Positions 34,531-43,285 of a stretch of DNA of 64,000 nt are shown one piece after another; the stretch's first letter is position 1, and each line of letters opens with the position of its first letter. The translations under genes were made by a program, and so were the position numbers. The notes under the pieces were generated by a model. It ran no database searches and was not told the DNA's origin. It saw nothing but the letters and a program-made list of their open reading frames with translations. Source of the stretch: Paracraurococcus ruber (GTDB lineage Bacteria > Pseudomonadota > Alphaproteobacteria > Acetobacterales > Acetobacteraceae); the NCBI RefSeq assembly GCF_004353985.1, contig NZ_SMOA01000005.1, positions 1-64,000 on the forward strand, read 5' to 3'.

Positions 34531-36192
34531 TCAGGCCGCGTACTGGACAATCGCTTCCACATGGATCTCCGCGCAGTGGATGTAGGGGAAGGGCGGTGGG
34601 CGTGACCTGTAGACAAGGGAGAGATCAGTGCCGCCGAGCATGACGGCCTCGCAGCCATGGTCGGCAACCAGGCGCTGGCCTACCTCATCGAACAGCGCGC
34701 GTTGCTCCGGACCGGCCTCGCCGGTCAGTGCGATGTCGATATAGGCGTCGTGGACGAGGTCGAGCCCGGCGCCGGGCGGGGGAACGATCTCGACTGCGGG
34801 CAGGCGTCCGTAGAAGCGGGACGCCATGACGGTGCGCGTGCCGATCACGCCGATACGGCGGTATCCCTGCGTGGCAACACGAGCCGCAACTGCATCGAGG
34901 AGGTTCACGGGAGGCAGCGGCGAGAGCGGCTCAAACTCCTTGATGCAGAAATGCCCGGCGACCGAGGGGATGACCACGCATTCAGCCCCGGCACCGGCTA
35001 GTTGCCGTGCATGCCCCGCGAAGATCGCCGCCTGAGCGGCGCGGTCGTCGCGGAGGAGATTGGCGGTCTCCTGTCCGACATCGGCATGCGCGATCGTCAA
35101 ATGGAGAGGGGTGTGTCGCGCGGCAAAGCCGGCGACCAGGCGACGATGGTAGAACTGCGTGGCGCCTAGTCCTATTCCGCCGATGAGGCCGATATGCACG
35201 GATCCAATCTCCATGGACTGATGTGCGGCAGATGGTAAGGCGCCGCTATGCGGCGGGCGTAGTTGTCCAGGCGGGGCCGCGCCCCACCGATCCAACTCGT
35301 TCGCCTGGAGATGGGCGAGCGCAACGCGCAGGAGCGGCGTCGGCACCCCTGCTGCATTTTCGCGGGCCAGCATGTCACCGAGGATGTGTTCGTGCTCCGT
35401 CCGCGCGCCCGCGTGGAGGTCGCGTAGCATGGAAGCGGTACCGGGTGAGCCTGGCTCAGTCAGCATCGCCTCCGTCTCGGCCAGGAAGGCCGCGGCGGGG
35501 GGATGGCCGGCGGCCCCTGCCACGCCGGCACATTCGGCCAAGGCTTCGCGCATCAGGGCCGCGCCCTCCGGCGTTGCCACGATCGCGCCGACCGAAGCGC
35601 GCATCAGGCAGGTCATGCCGGCATAGGCGGCAAGCAGGACGAACTTGTCCCACATCGCCTGCAGGATATCGTCCTGCAGGACCGGCGCGAAGCCGCCGCG
35701 GGCGAGCGTCTCGTGCAGTGCCCGGGCCGTGGGCAGCTGGGCGGAAGTGCGCGCACCGAGAGCGAGATGACGCAGTCGGTTGAGATGCAGGACCGTCCCG
35801 TCCGGCGTCAGTGTCGCCCCGATATGGCAGAGCCCGCCCAGCACCGCGTCGCGGCCGAAGCGCATATCCAGCACGTCCAGGTGCCGTAGCCCGTTCAGCA
35901 GCGGCAGCAGAACGGTGCCGGGCCGTATGGCTGGGTTGATGGTCTCGATGGCGGATGACAGGTCGTAGGCCTTGCAGGTCAGCATCACCGCGTCGAAGCC
36001 GGGTCTAGCTTCGAATGTCACCGCTACCTTCCTGATGAGGTTGCCGAGCGGGCTCCGCAGCACCAGGCCGTCCCGCGCCAGCGTCGCCGCGCGGGCGGGT
36101 CGGACGAGAAAGGTGACGTCCACCCCTGCCTCCGCGAGCCAGGCACCGAAGCTGCCGCCGATTGCGCCGGCCCCCAGGATCAGCAAGCGCAT
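34531..36192 (-). CDS. Fused ketopantoate-reductase-like and Asp/Glu-racemase-like protein
   Basis: A single 553-residue frame covers two families that are normally separate. Residues 1-305 are a PanE/ApbA-type reductase: Rossmann motif LILGAGAIGGSFGAWL, LLNGLRHLD, and the catalytic lysine in QAMWDKFVLLAAYAGM. Residues about 330-553 are an Asp/Glu racemase fold starting MEIGSVHIGLIGGIGLGATQ. Both catalytic cysteine positions are changed: VVIPSVAGHF (family usually C-N-T-A-H or T-N-T) and VMLGGTDLSL (family usually LGCTE). The 25-residue linker (GQLRPPHSGALPSAAHQ) looks like read-through of an intergenic segment, so a lost stop is as likely as a functional fusion. The gene begins 3 bp after hyi. 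Confidence 0.8.
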   Translation of the reverse strand: MRLLILGAGAIGGSFGAWLAEAGVDVTFLVRPARAATLARDGLVLRSPLGNLIRKVAVTFEARPGFDAVMLTCKAYDLSSAIETINPAIRPGTVLLPLLNGLRHLDVLDMRFGRDAVLGGLCHIGATLTPDGTVLHLNRLRHLALGARTSAQLPTARALHETLARGGFAPVLQDDILQAMWDKFVLLAAYAGMTCLMRASVGAIVATPEGAALMREALAECAGVAGAAGHPPAAAFLAETEAMLTEPGSPGTASMLRDLHAGARTEHEHILGDMLARENAAGVPTPLLRVALAHLQANELDRWGAAPPGQLRPPHSGALPSAAHQSMEIGSVHIGLIGGIGLGATQFYHRRLVAGFAARHTPLHLTIAHADVGQETANLLRDDRAAQAAIFAGHARQLAGAGAECVVIPSVAGHFCIKEFEPLSPLPPVNLLDAVAARVATQGYRRIGVIGTRTVMASRFYGRLPAVEIVPPPGAGLDLVHDAYIDIALTGEAGPEQRALFDEVGQRLVADHGCEAVMLGGTDLSLVYRSRPPPFPYIHCAEIHVEAIVQYAA

Positions 36193-36195
36193 GGC

Positions 36196-37020
36196 TCAGC
36201 CGATCCCCCAGCGGCGGGCCCATCCGAGGCCCTCGCGCGTGCCGGCGCGGGGCCGGTACTCGCAGCCAACCCAGCCGGCGTAGCCGAGCGCATCGATGAG
36301 ATCGAACAGCCAGGGATAGTTCAGCTCGCCCTCACCATCCGGCTCATTGCGGCCAGGCACGCCGGCGATCTGCAGGTGCCTGGCGTTGCCGATAACGGCG
36401 CGCAGCGTGTCGGCCACGCGGCCTTCGGTCAGTTGCAGGTGATACAGATCCAGGTGGAGGTGCAGGTTCGGGTGGCCGATCGTGGCGATCGCCTCCTGCG
36501 CCTGCGCGGTGCTGGTCAGGTAGAAATTCCGCATCCCGAGCGTCGTGTACCGTTCCCCGTCCGCGACCACGCCATGCAGGGGGTTGATCGGTTCGATGAC
36601 CGCTGCCACGCCGTGCGGCGCAAAGACCTCCGCCGCGTATTCCAGGTTCCGCAGCCAGGTGGCCTGCATGGCGTTACGGTCCGCACTAGGAGGGACGGTG
36701 CCAGCAATGACGTGCACGCATTCACATCCGAGGGCCATTGCGTAGTCGAGCGCCAGCGCGACGCCCTTGCGGAACTCCGCTTCGCGACCCGGGATGGCGG
36801 CGAGGCCACGCTCCCCCGCATCCCAGTCACCGGGCGGCGTGTCGATCAGCGCCATGGCCAGGCCGTTCTCTCGCAGCAGGGAGGCGAGGCGCGCGGCGGG
36901 CCAGGCAAAGGGCACCTGCGCCTCGACCGCGCGGAAACCGGATCCGGCCGCGGCCGCGAAACGCGCCTCGAAGGGATGTTCGTTGAAGAGGTAGTGCAGG
37001 TTGGCAGCGAAGCGCGGCAT
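36196..37020 (-). CDS. hyi: Hydroxypyruvate isomerase family protein (Hyi/OtnI-like)
   Basis: A 274-residue TIM-barrel isomerase of the AP-endonuclease-2 superfamily. Features are the start MPRFAANLHYLFNEHPFEAR, GSGFRAVEAQVPFAW, GCECVHVIAGTVP, the metal-site glutamate in GVAAVIEPINPLHG, NLHLHLDLYHLQLTEG, HLQIAGVPGRNEPDGEGELN and WVGCEYRPRAGTREGL with the second glutamate. It would interconvert hydroxypyruvate and tartronate semialdehyde, or 2-oxo- and 3-oxo-tetronate as in OtnI. The downstream gene in the same operon is a PanE-type reductase fused to a racemase, which favours a sugar-acid pathway. Confidence 0.87.
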   Translation of the reverse strand: MPRFAANLHYLFNEHPFEARFAAAAGSGFRAVEAQVPFAWPAARLASLLRENGLAMALIDTPPGDWDAGERGLAAIPGREAEFRKGVALALDYAMALGCECVHVIAGTVPPSADRNAMQATWLRNLEYAAEVFAPHGVAAVIEPINPLHGVVADGERYTTLGMRNFYLTSTAQAQEAIATIGHPNLHLHLDLYHLQLTEGRVADTLRAVIGNARHLQIAGVPGRNEPDGEGELNYPWLFDLIDALGYAGWVGCEYRPRAGTREGLGWARRWGIG

Positions 37021-37038
37021 GCGGCCTCCAAATCCACT

Positions 37039-37054
37039 ATAGTAGATCTACTAT
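37039..37054. promoter_or_regulatory. 16-bp perfect palindrome in the hyi/regulator divergent promoter
   Basis: ATAGTAGATCTACTAT is a perfect dyad in an AT-rich patch. It lies 19-34 bp upstream of the hyi start and about 75 bp upstream of the XRE-cupin regulator. That position and symmetry fit an operator for the divergently encoded regulator, controlling hyi and perhaps itself. Confidence 0.6.
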
Positions 37055-37129
37055 GATAGAATTCGGTTTGGCAACACATTTCCTACTCCCCAGCGAACCG
37101 GGCATCATCAGGCGCATGCCGAGCCGATC

Positions 37130-37720
37130 ATGGTGAATGTCCCGGAACGGCCGCCGACGCCCGGACAGGGCGCGACGCTGGCGGCCAACCTGCGCGCGCT
37201 GCGGCGCGATCGCGAACTGACGCTGGAAGGGCTTGCTGCCGCGAGCGGAGTGAGCCGGGCGATGATCTCGAAGATCGAGCGCGGCGCCGCGGTGCCGACG
37301 GCGACCGTCCTGGGGCGCCTGGCTCATGGGCTGGAGGTGGGACTATCGCGGCTGCTGGGTGCGGCGCAGGCGCGCGGGCCTGTGCTGCTGCACCCGGCGG
37401 AGCAGCCCGTCTATGCCGATGCCGCGAATGGGTTCGAGCGCCGGTCCATCTCGCCGGTGTTCCCGGACCGCTTCTTGGACCTTGCGTTGAACCGGCTGGC
37501 GCCTGGCGGCCAGGCCGTCTTCCCGCCGCATCACCGCGGCGTCGAGGAATACCTGCACGTCTCCCGGGGCACGCTGGAGGTGATCGTGGACGGCACCGCA
37601 TTCACGGTGCCGGCCGGCGCAACCCTCTTCTACGAGGGCGACCGTCAACACGAGTTCCACAATCGGACGGCGGAGCCCGTTGAGTTTCTCGTCGCGGTGG
37701 ACAGCAGCGGCGCGCGGTAG
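37130..37720 (+). CDS. XRE-family transcriptional regulator with a cupin sensor domain
   Basis: The 196-residue regulator has an N-terminal helix-turn-helix (LRALRRDRELTLEGLAAASG, VSRAMISKIERGAAVPTATV) and a C-terminal cupin (FPPHHRGVEEYLHVSRGTLE, VIVDGTAFTVPAGATLFYEG, HEFHNRTAEPVEFLVAV). Such proteins usually repress a nearby catabolic operon until the cupin binds a metabolite. It is divergent from hyi across a perfect palindrome, its likely operator. Confidence 0.9.
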   Translation: MVNVPERPPTPGQGATLAANLRALRRDRELTLEGLAAASGVSRAMISKIERGAAVPTATVLGRLAHGLEVGLSRLLGAAQARGPVLLHPAEQPVYADAANGFERRSISPVFPDRFLDLALNRLAPGGQAVFPPHHRGVEEYLHVSRGTLEVIVDGTAFTVPAGATLFYEGDRQHEFHNRTAEPVEFLVAVDSSGAR

Positions 37721-38214
37721 CACCGCTGCAGCGTCTCAGGCGACAAGGCGATGCCCGTGCCGGGCATGACGGCAACGGAGCGGCCGCACGGGTCGGCCCC
37801 CTTGAGGGTCATGCCGGCCTCTCGCCTGCAGCGTGCTCCACACGCCCAGGAACAACTGCTCGGCGTGCCTTGGACCGCGACCAGCATGATGCGGAGCCGC
37901 CCGGTCCGTCTTCTTCGCGACTCAATTGCACTTTGTCTGACCGTTTGTATGGGTTGACTCAACACTCTTCATGGTCGTTAAATCCGAGCGCTCCCGACGC
38001 ATATCGCGATGGGATAGCGGGAATTGATCCATGCGGCTCGCACCGCGTCATCAGGCACTGAAGCGCCGCCTTCAGGCGCAGGGGACCGCCCCGGATCCCT
38101 GTCCGGGAATGCGCTGTCGGCGCTGAGCGCCTCGAGCGCGCCGCGCTCGCCAAGCCCCTTCACCGCAGCCCGTCCGAGACCGGCGCCGCCACGCGCGCGC
38201 CCGGAGCCCCACGC
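37721..38214. other. Intergenic region upstream of the organosulfur operon
   Basis: No gene seen in about 490 bp. An AT-richer patch near 37925-37990 contains TTGACT (37954) and TTAAAT (37978) with an 18-bp spacer on the plus strand, a plausible promoter for the operon. The match is imperfect. Confidence 0.35.
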
Positions 38215-38436
38215 ATGCACACCTCTCGCCCCATCGACGTCCAGGGCCGCTTCCTCGGCGTCGCCGTCACCCATGTCGCCGACCACGGCGGCCTGGCCTG
38301 GCGCTTCGTCGCCACCGACCCGCTGCTCGAGGACCTCGACGGCGCCACCTTCCCAAGTCCGGCCGAAGCGCAGCGCGTCGCCGGCCTCGTTCTCGCCCGC
38401 AGCACCGGCCGGCCCGCCGGGGGCACGGCGCGATGA
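38215..38436 (+). CDS. Small protein, paralogue of the one at 51003 (operon bookend)
   Basis: A 73-residue soluble protein that opens the organosulfur operon. It aligns with the protein at 51003-51263 over about 55 residues: IDVQGRFLGVAV against VSVGERHLGSVV, VATDPLLEDLDGATFPSP against IAADPVVADLHGQRFPSP, and AEAQRVAGLVLAR against EEAVRIAALVLGR. The conserved DP, DL-G, FPSP and EA-R residues suggest one small fold. Its stop overlaps the next start. I know no function for this family. Confidence 0.7.
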   Translation: MHTSRPIDVQGRFLGVAVTHVADHGGLAWRFVATDPLLEDLDGATFPSPAEAQRVAGLVLARSTGRPAGGTAR

Positions 38437-39584
38437 AGGCCGCGACCGCCCCACTCGCCCGGCTCGTCGCCCTGCTGCCGGACATCGCCGCGGCCGCGGC
38501 GCGGCACGACCGCGCCGCCAGCGTCCCATATGACAGCCTGGCGCTGCTCCGCGACGCCGGTCTGCCCGGGCTGACCGTGCCCGCCGCGCTGGGCGGCGGC
38601 GGCGCCGGGCTGCGGCAGGCGGCCGATGCCATCGCGCTGCTCGGCAGCGCCTGCCCGGCCAGCGCCCTCATTCTCGTCATGCAGTACATCAAGCATGCAG
38701 CGCTCGCCCGTAGCCCGGCCTGGCCAACGGCCCTGCGGCAGAGGGTGCAGCGCGAGGCGGTGGCCGAGGGTGCGCTGATCAATGCGCTGCGGGTGGAGCC
38801 AGAACTCGGCTCCCCCACCCGCGGCGGCCTGCCAGCAACGGTGGCGCGCCGCACCGCTGATGGCTGGGTTTTGTCCGGCCACAAGCGCTACAGCACCGGC
38901 GTGCCGGCGCTGCGCTGGCTGGAGGTGCATGGTCGCACCGACGAGGCGGAGCCGCGCATCGGCAGCTTCCTGGTGCCGGCCGATGCTCCGGGCATCGAGA
39001 TCCGCGAGACCTGGGACCATCTCGGCCTGCGCGCCTCCGGCAGCCATGACGTGCTGTTCCACGCCGTGCCGATCCCGGCGGACCACGCGATCGGCCTTGC
39101 CCTGCCAGGGCCGACCAGCGGGCCGGATGCGGTGCAGATGGCCTGGAACGCGGTGCTGGTCACCGCGGTCTATACCGGTGTCGCCCGCGCGGCACGGGAC
39201 TGGACGCTGGAGTTCCTGCGCCGTCGCGCGCCGGGCAGCCTGGGCGCGCCGCTCGCCATCCTGCCGCGGGTGCAGGAGGCGGTGGGGCAGGTCGAGGGGC
39301 TGATCGCCGCCAATACGCGCATGGCCGAGGCGCTGGCCCTGGCCACCGATGCCGGCCAGCCGCCATCTGCCGCCGAAGCCGGCGTCCTGAAGGTAATCCT
39401 GGCGGAGAATGCCGTGCGTGCGGTGGAGTGCTGCACGCTGCTCGCCGGCAACCATGCGCTTGACCGCGCCAACCCGCTGGAACGGCACTGGCGCGACGTG
39501 CAATGCGCACGCATGCATGCGCCGGCCGCCGATGCGGCGCAGGCTGCGGCCGGCCGCGCTGCACTGGCCGTGGGTGCCGCATGA
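38433..39584 (+). CDS. Acyl-CoA-dehydrogenase-fold flavin enzyme of sulfur acquisition (SfnB/DszC type)
   Basis: A 383-residue member of the acyl-CoA dehydrogenase superfamily: YDSLALLRDAGLPGLTVPAA, LGGGGAGLRQAADAIALLGS, DGWVLSGHKRYSTGVPALRW, ETWDHLGLRASGSHDVLF and a C-terminal HWRDVQCARMHAP. Members in sulfur operons (SfnB, DszC) act as FMNH2-dependent monooxygenases or dehydrogenases on sulfur compounds rather than acyl-CoA. The context (SsuABC-type transporters, LLM monooxygenase, OsmC, MetY) supports that reading. The substrate is unknown. Confidence 0.85.
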   Translation: MKAATAPLARLVALLPDIAAAAARHDRAASVPYDSLALLRDAGLPGLTVPAALGGGGAGLRQAADAIALLGSACPASALILVMQYIKHAALARSPAWPTALRQRVQREAVAEGALINALRVEPELGSPTRGGLPATVARRTADGWVLSGHKRYSTGVPALRWLEVHGRTDEAEPRIGSFLVPADAPGIEIRETWDHLGLRASGSHDVLFHAVPIPADHAIGLALPGPTSGPDAVQMAWNAVLVTAVYTGVARAARDWTLEFLRRRAPGSLGAPLAILPRVQEAVGQVEGLIAANTRMAEALALATDAGQPPSAAEAGVLKVILAENAVRAVECCTLLAGNHALDRANPLERHWRDVQCARMHAPAADAAQAAAGRAALAVGAA

Positions 39585-40546
39585 TCGGGCGCCGTGGACT
39601 GCTCGGCGCCAGCCTCGCCGCGCCGCTTCTCGCCCGGTCTGGAACCGCCAGGGCCCACGCCTTCCCGGACCGGCCGATCCGCTATGTCTGCCCCTTCCCG
39701 CCCGGCGCCACCAACGACAACGTCTCCCGCAGCATGGCGCGGGCGCTGGCGCCGCGGCTCGGCGTCGCCGTGGTGGTGGAGAACAAGGCCGGCGCCGGCG
39801 GCGCCGTCGGCACGCGGCTGGTCGCGGAGTCCAGGCCGGACGGCCACACGCTGCTGAACGCCTCGGCCGGCAACCTTACCATCGCGCCGCATTTGTCGAA
39901 TGTCGGCTATGACCCGCTGCGCGACCTGGCGCCCATTGCCTCGGCTGGTGAGGCCTACAGCCTGATCGCCGTGCATCCCGCCGTGCCGGCACGGTCGATG
40001 GCGGAGCTTGTCGCCTTCGCGCGACGGAATCCGGGAGTCCTGAACTACGGCTCCGCCGGCATCGGCTCGGCCGGGCATCTGCGCGGCGCGCTGCTGGCCG
40101 ATGAAGGCGGGTTCGAGGCCGTGCATGTCCCCTTCCCCGGCAGCGCCCCGGCGGTCAACAGCGTCGCCGCCGGCGACTGCCACCTGATCATCGACCCGAT
40201 CGCCGCGCCGCTGGTGCGGGACGGCCGGCTGCGGGCCTTGGCGACGCTGGGCCCGGACCGCTGGGATGCCTTCCCCGACCTGCCCACCCTGGCCGAGCTC
40301 GGCATCGGCCGCGACTGGCCGGGCAGTGGCTGGTTCGGCCTCTTCGCGCCAGCCGGCACGCCGGCAGCGGTGATCCAACGGCTGAACCGTGATTTCAACG
40401 ACAGCCTGGCAGAGCCGGAGGTGGCCGCCGCGCTGCGCCGCTTCGGCCTGCGCCCCGAAGCCATCACGCCGCAGGAGCTGGGCCGGCGCGTCGCGGCCGA
40501 CCACGCCGCGGTCGGCGCCGCCCTGCACCGCCTGCGCATCGCCTGA
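39581..40546 (+). CDS. Bug-family (TctC-like) periplasmic solute-binding protein
   Basis: The 321-residue protein has an N-terminal signal (GRRGLLGASLAAPLLARSG) and the Bug fold: FPDRPIRYVCPFPPGATNDN, VVVENKAGAGGAVGTRLVAE, GHTLLNASAGNLTIAPHL, LNYGSAGIGSAGHLRGALLA, WFGLFAPAGTPAAVIQRLNR. Bug proteins bind carboxylates or other small anions, usually for a TctAB permease. No tctA or tctB is in the window, so it may feed another transporter or act as a sensor. The start overlaps the upstream stop. Confidence 0.9.
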   Translation: MIGRRGLLGASLAAPLLARSGTARAHAFPDRPIRYVCPFPPGATNDNVSRSMARALAPRLGVAVVVENKAGAGGAVGTRLVAESRPDGHTLLNASAGNLTIAPHLSNVGYDPLRDLAPIASAGEAYSLIAVHPAVPARSMAELVAFARRNPGVLNYGSAGIGSAGHLRGALLADEGGFEAVHVPFPGSAPAVNSVAAGDCHLIIDPIAAPLVRDGRLRALATLGPDRWDAFPDLPTLAELGIGRDWPGSGWFGLFAPAGTPAAVIQRLNRDFNDSLAEPEVAAALRRFGLRPEAITPQELGRRVAADHAAVGAALHRLRIA

Positions 40547-40564
40547 CATCCGAGGAGAACGCCC

Positions 40565-41668
40565 ATGCCCCATCCGCTGCAGTTCATCGGCATGATCGCG
40601 CATCGCGCGCAGTCCGAGATCCACCCGCCGCAGGATCCCGTGGTGGACCCGGACTATGTCCAGCGCTTCGCCCGCGCGCATGAGGAAGGCGGCTTCGACC
40701 GCATCCTGGTCGCCTGGGGCAGCACCTCCCCGGACGCATTGCTGGTGGCGTCGCACGCCGCCGCAGCGACCAGCCGCATCGGCTTCATGGTGGCGCACCG
40801 GCCTGGCTTCGTGGCGCCGACCCTGGCGGCCCGGCAATTCGCCACCTTCGACCAGCTTTCGGGCGGCCGCGCCGCCGTGCACATCATCAGCGGCGGCAGC
40901 AGCACCGAGCAGCGCAAGGATGGCGACTACCTCGACCACGAGGAACGCTATGCCCGCAGCGAGGAGTATGTCGCGCTGCTGAAGCGGCTCTGGACCGAGG
41001 ACCGGCCCTTCGACCATGACGGCCGCTTCTACCGCTTCGAGCAGGGCTTCGCCGAGGTGAAGCCGCGGCAGCAACCGCACATCCCGGTCTTCTTCGGCGG
41101 ATCCTCCGACGTCGCGCTCGACATCGCCGGCCGCGTCGCCGATGTCTACGCCTTCTGGGGCGAGACGCTGGACCAGGCGCGGGAGACCATCGCGCGGGTG
41201 CGGGCCAGCGTGGCGAGGGCCGGGCGCGACCCGAAGGCCATCCGGTTCAGCATGTCCTTCCGCCCGGTGCTGGCGGCGACCGAGGAGGAAGCCTGGGCGC
41301 GCGCCGACCGCATCATCGCCCGCATCCGCGCGTTGCGGGCGGAGGCGGTCGGCAGCGGCGGCCGCAAGCCGGAAAGCATCGGGTCGAAGCGCCTGCTGGA
41401 GGCGGCGGCGGGCGGCCGCGTGCGCGACGCGCGCCTGTGGACCGAGGTGGCGGCCGCCGTCGGCGCCGGCGCCAACACCACCGCGCTGGTCGGCACCGCC
41501 GAGCAGGTGGCGGAGAGCCTGGCCCACTACCACGCGCTGGGCGTCGACACCTTCCTGATCCGCGGCTTCGACCCGCTGGAGGATGCGGTCGAGTATGGCC
41601 GGCACCTGCTGCCGGCCACCCGCGCCGCCATCGCCGCCAACGGCGCCGTCCGGGTGGCCGCGGAATGA
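40565..41668 (+). CDS. LLM-class FMNH2-dependent monooxygenase (alkanesulfonate monooxygenase-like)
   Basis: A 367-residue bacterial-luciferase-like enzyme. Typical regions are EEGGFDRILVAWGSTSPDAL, TSRIGFMVAHRPGFVAPTLA, RQFATFDQLSGGRAAVHIIS, EEYVALLKRLWTEDRPFDHD, PVFFGGSSDVALDIAGRVAD and GSKRLLEAA. It would use FMNH2 and oxygen to desulfonate an organosulfonate, releasing sulfite. No flavin reductase (SsuE) is encoded nearby, so reduced flavin must come from elsewhere. It starts 18 bp after the Bug gene. Confidence 0.9.
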   Translation: MPHPLQFIGMIAHRAQSEIHPPQDPVVDPDYVQRFARAHEEGGFDRILVAWGSTSPDALLVASHAAAATSRIGFMVAHRPGFVAPTLAARQFATFDQLSGGRAAVHIISGGSSTEQRKDGDYLDHEERYARSEEYVALLKRLWTEDRPFDHDGRFYRFEQGFAEVKPRQQPHIPVFFGGSSDVALDIAGRVADVYAFWGETLDQARETIARVRASVARAGRDPKAIRFSMSFRPVLAATEEEAWARADRIIARIRALRAEAVGSGGRKPESIGSKRLLEAAAGGRVRDARLWTEVAAAVGAGANTTALVGTAEQVAESLAHYHALGVDTFLIRGFDPLEDAVEYGRHLLPATRAAIAANGAVRVAAE

Positions 41669-42213
41669 ACACGCTCGATGACTACCTCGCTCTCAAGCGC
41701 CCGGCCTACCAGGCCATCAAGGCCAGGGCGCGTGCCCCAGGCTACGAGCCCGGCACGCTCCGCGCCGTGGTGACGGTGGAAGGCCGCAGCGGCATTCGCC
41801 GCATCCGGCTGCGCGACCATCAGGTCATCACCGACAGCCCGCCGGATTTCGTCGGCTACGACCTCGGCCCCTCCTCACCCGAGATCGCACTCGGCGCGCT
41901 CGGCTCCTGCCTTGCCCATAGCTGGCTGATCCAGGCGGCCGTGCATGGCCTGCCGCTGCAATCGGTGGAGGTCGAGGTCACCGGCCGGATCGATGCCCGG
42001 GCCGGCGAGCCGGGGCATGAGGACATCCGGCCGGAGCCGCAGGGCATCGGCTTCACCGTCCGCCTGACCACCGCCGCGAGCGGCGCCGAGATCACCGTCG
42101 TGGAGGCCGCGGTGGATCGGGCCAGCCCCATTCTCAACCTCCTGCGCCGACCGCAGGCCATCGCGGCCCGCGTCGAGGGCGTCCTGCCCGGCGGAGATCC
42201 GCGCAATGCCTGA
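41665..42213 (+). CDS. OsmC-family protein
   Basis: This 182-residue OsmC-fold protein has the family core GYDLGPSSPEIALGALGSCL followed by AHSWLIQAAVHGLPLQSVEV and VTGRID. One active-site cysteine is visible in GSCLAHSW; the second cysteine of classical peroxidase OsmC is absent, as in several sulfur-operon members. A role in peroxide or persulfide handling is possible. The start overlaps the monooxygenase stop, and its end overlaps the next start. Confidence 0.88.
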   Translation: MNTLDDYLALKRPAYQAIKARARAPGYEPGTLRAVVTVEGRSGIRRIRLRDHQVITDSPPDFVGYDLGPSSPEIALGALGSCLAHSWLIQAAVHGLPLQSVEVEVTGRIDARAGEPGHEDIRPEPQGIGFTVRLTTAASGAEITVVEAAVDRASPILNLLRRPQAIAARVEGVLPGGDPRNA

Positions 42214-43285
42214 CACAACCGCCTCCCGGCGCGCCCTGATGCGCGCCACCGGCCTGGCTGCGCTGGCGGTGCCAGTCGGCGGCATGGCTCCCCGCACGCT
42301 TCTCCCGACCCCTTCCTTGCCCGCGCCGCCCATCTGCCGCGTGGCCGATCTGGCGCTTGCCGCGGCCGCCGCGCCCGGCCCACGCCGCAGCCTGAAGCTG
42401 ACCTGGAATGCCAATGCCATCTGCACGGTCGGCGTGCCGGTGGCGGCGACGCAGGGCATCTTCGCGCGCCACAACCTGGATGTGGAGCTGATCAATTTCG
42501 GCGGCTCGACCGACCAGCTGCTGGAGGCGATCGCCACCGGCAAGGCCGATGCCGGCGTCGGCATGGCGCTGCGCTGGCTGAAGCCGCTGGAACAGGGCTT
42601 CGACGTGAAGATCACCGCCGCCATCCATGGCGGCTGCATGCGGCTGTTCGCCCTGCCGGGCAGCGGCATCCATACGCTGGCGCAGTTCCGCGGCAAGACC
42701 CTTGGCGCTTCCGACATGGCGGCGCCGGACAAGAATTTCTTCTCCATCATCGCGGCCAGGCAGGGGTTGGACCCGGAAAAGGACCTGACCTGGCGGCAGT
42801 TTCCTGCCGACCTGCTCGCGGAGGCGCTGAAGCGCGGCGAGATCCAGGGCTTCGCGCTGGGCGATCCGCTCGCCTCCCTCATCCGCGACCGCGACGGGCT
42901 GCTGGAGGTGGCGAACAACCTGGACGGCGAATACGCCCAGCGCTCCTGCTGCATCCTGGGCGTCCGCGGCAGCCTGATCCGGCAGGACCGCGCCGCCGCC
43001 CGCGCCATCACCGCCGCCCTGCTGGAAGCGCAGCACTGGGTGCATGAGCGGCCGGATGCCGCGGCAGAGATCTTCGCGCCCTATGCCAAGGCGCCGGTGC
43101 CGGCGCTGGCGGCCATGCTGCGCAGCCACACCCACAACCACCACCCGACCGGATCGGCGCTGCGCTTCGAGCTCGCGGCCTACATCGAGGAACTGAAGCT
43201 GGTGCGCGTCATGCGGCCGAACACCGACCCGCTGCGCCTGTCCGAGCGGATCTTCGCCGATGTCCTGAGCGGCGCGCCGGCATGA
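42206..43285 (+). CDS. ABC transporter substrate-binding protein (SsuA/NrtA-like), cassette 1
   Basis: A 359-residue binding protein with a Tat-like signal (ASRRALMRATGLAALAVP). The mature part shows VAATQGIFARHNLDVELINF, GGSTDQLLEAIATGKADAGV, GSGIHTLAQFRGKTLGASDM and ALKRGEIQGFALGDPLASLI. It likely captures a sulfonate or sulfate ester. It is coupled to the permease and ATPase that follow. Confidence 0.9.
   Translation: MPDTTASRRALMRATGLAALAVPVGGMAPRTLLPTPSLPAPPICRVADLALAAAAAPGPRRSLKLTWNANAICTVGVPVAATQGIFARHNLDVELINFGGSTDQLLEAIATGKADAGVGMALRWLKPLEQGFDVKITAAIHGGCMRLFALPGSGIHTLAQFRGKTLGASDMAAPDKNFFSIIAARQGLDPEKDLTWRQFPADLLAEALKRGEIQGFALGDPLASLIRDRDGLLEVANNLDGEYAQRSCCILGVRGSLIRQDRAAARAITAALLEAQHWVHERPDAAAEIFAPYAKAPVPALAAMLRSHTHNHHPTGSALRFELAAYIEELKLVRVMRPNTDPLRLSERIFADVLSGAPA

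Noticed and set aside
39170-41605. Minus-strand open frame of 811 codons opposite the Bug and LLM genes
   Set aside because: Shadow of the sulfur operon genes; low-complexity His/Gly/Arg-rich translation without family features.
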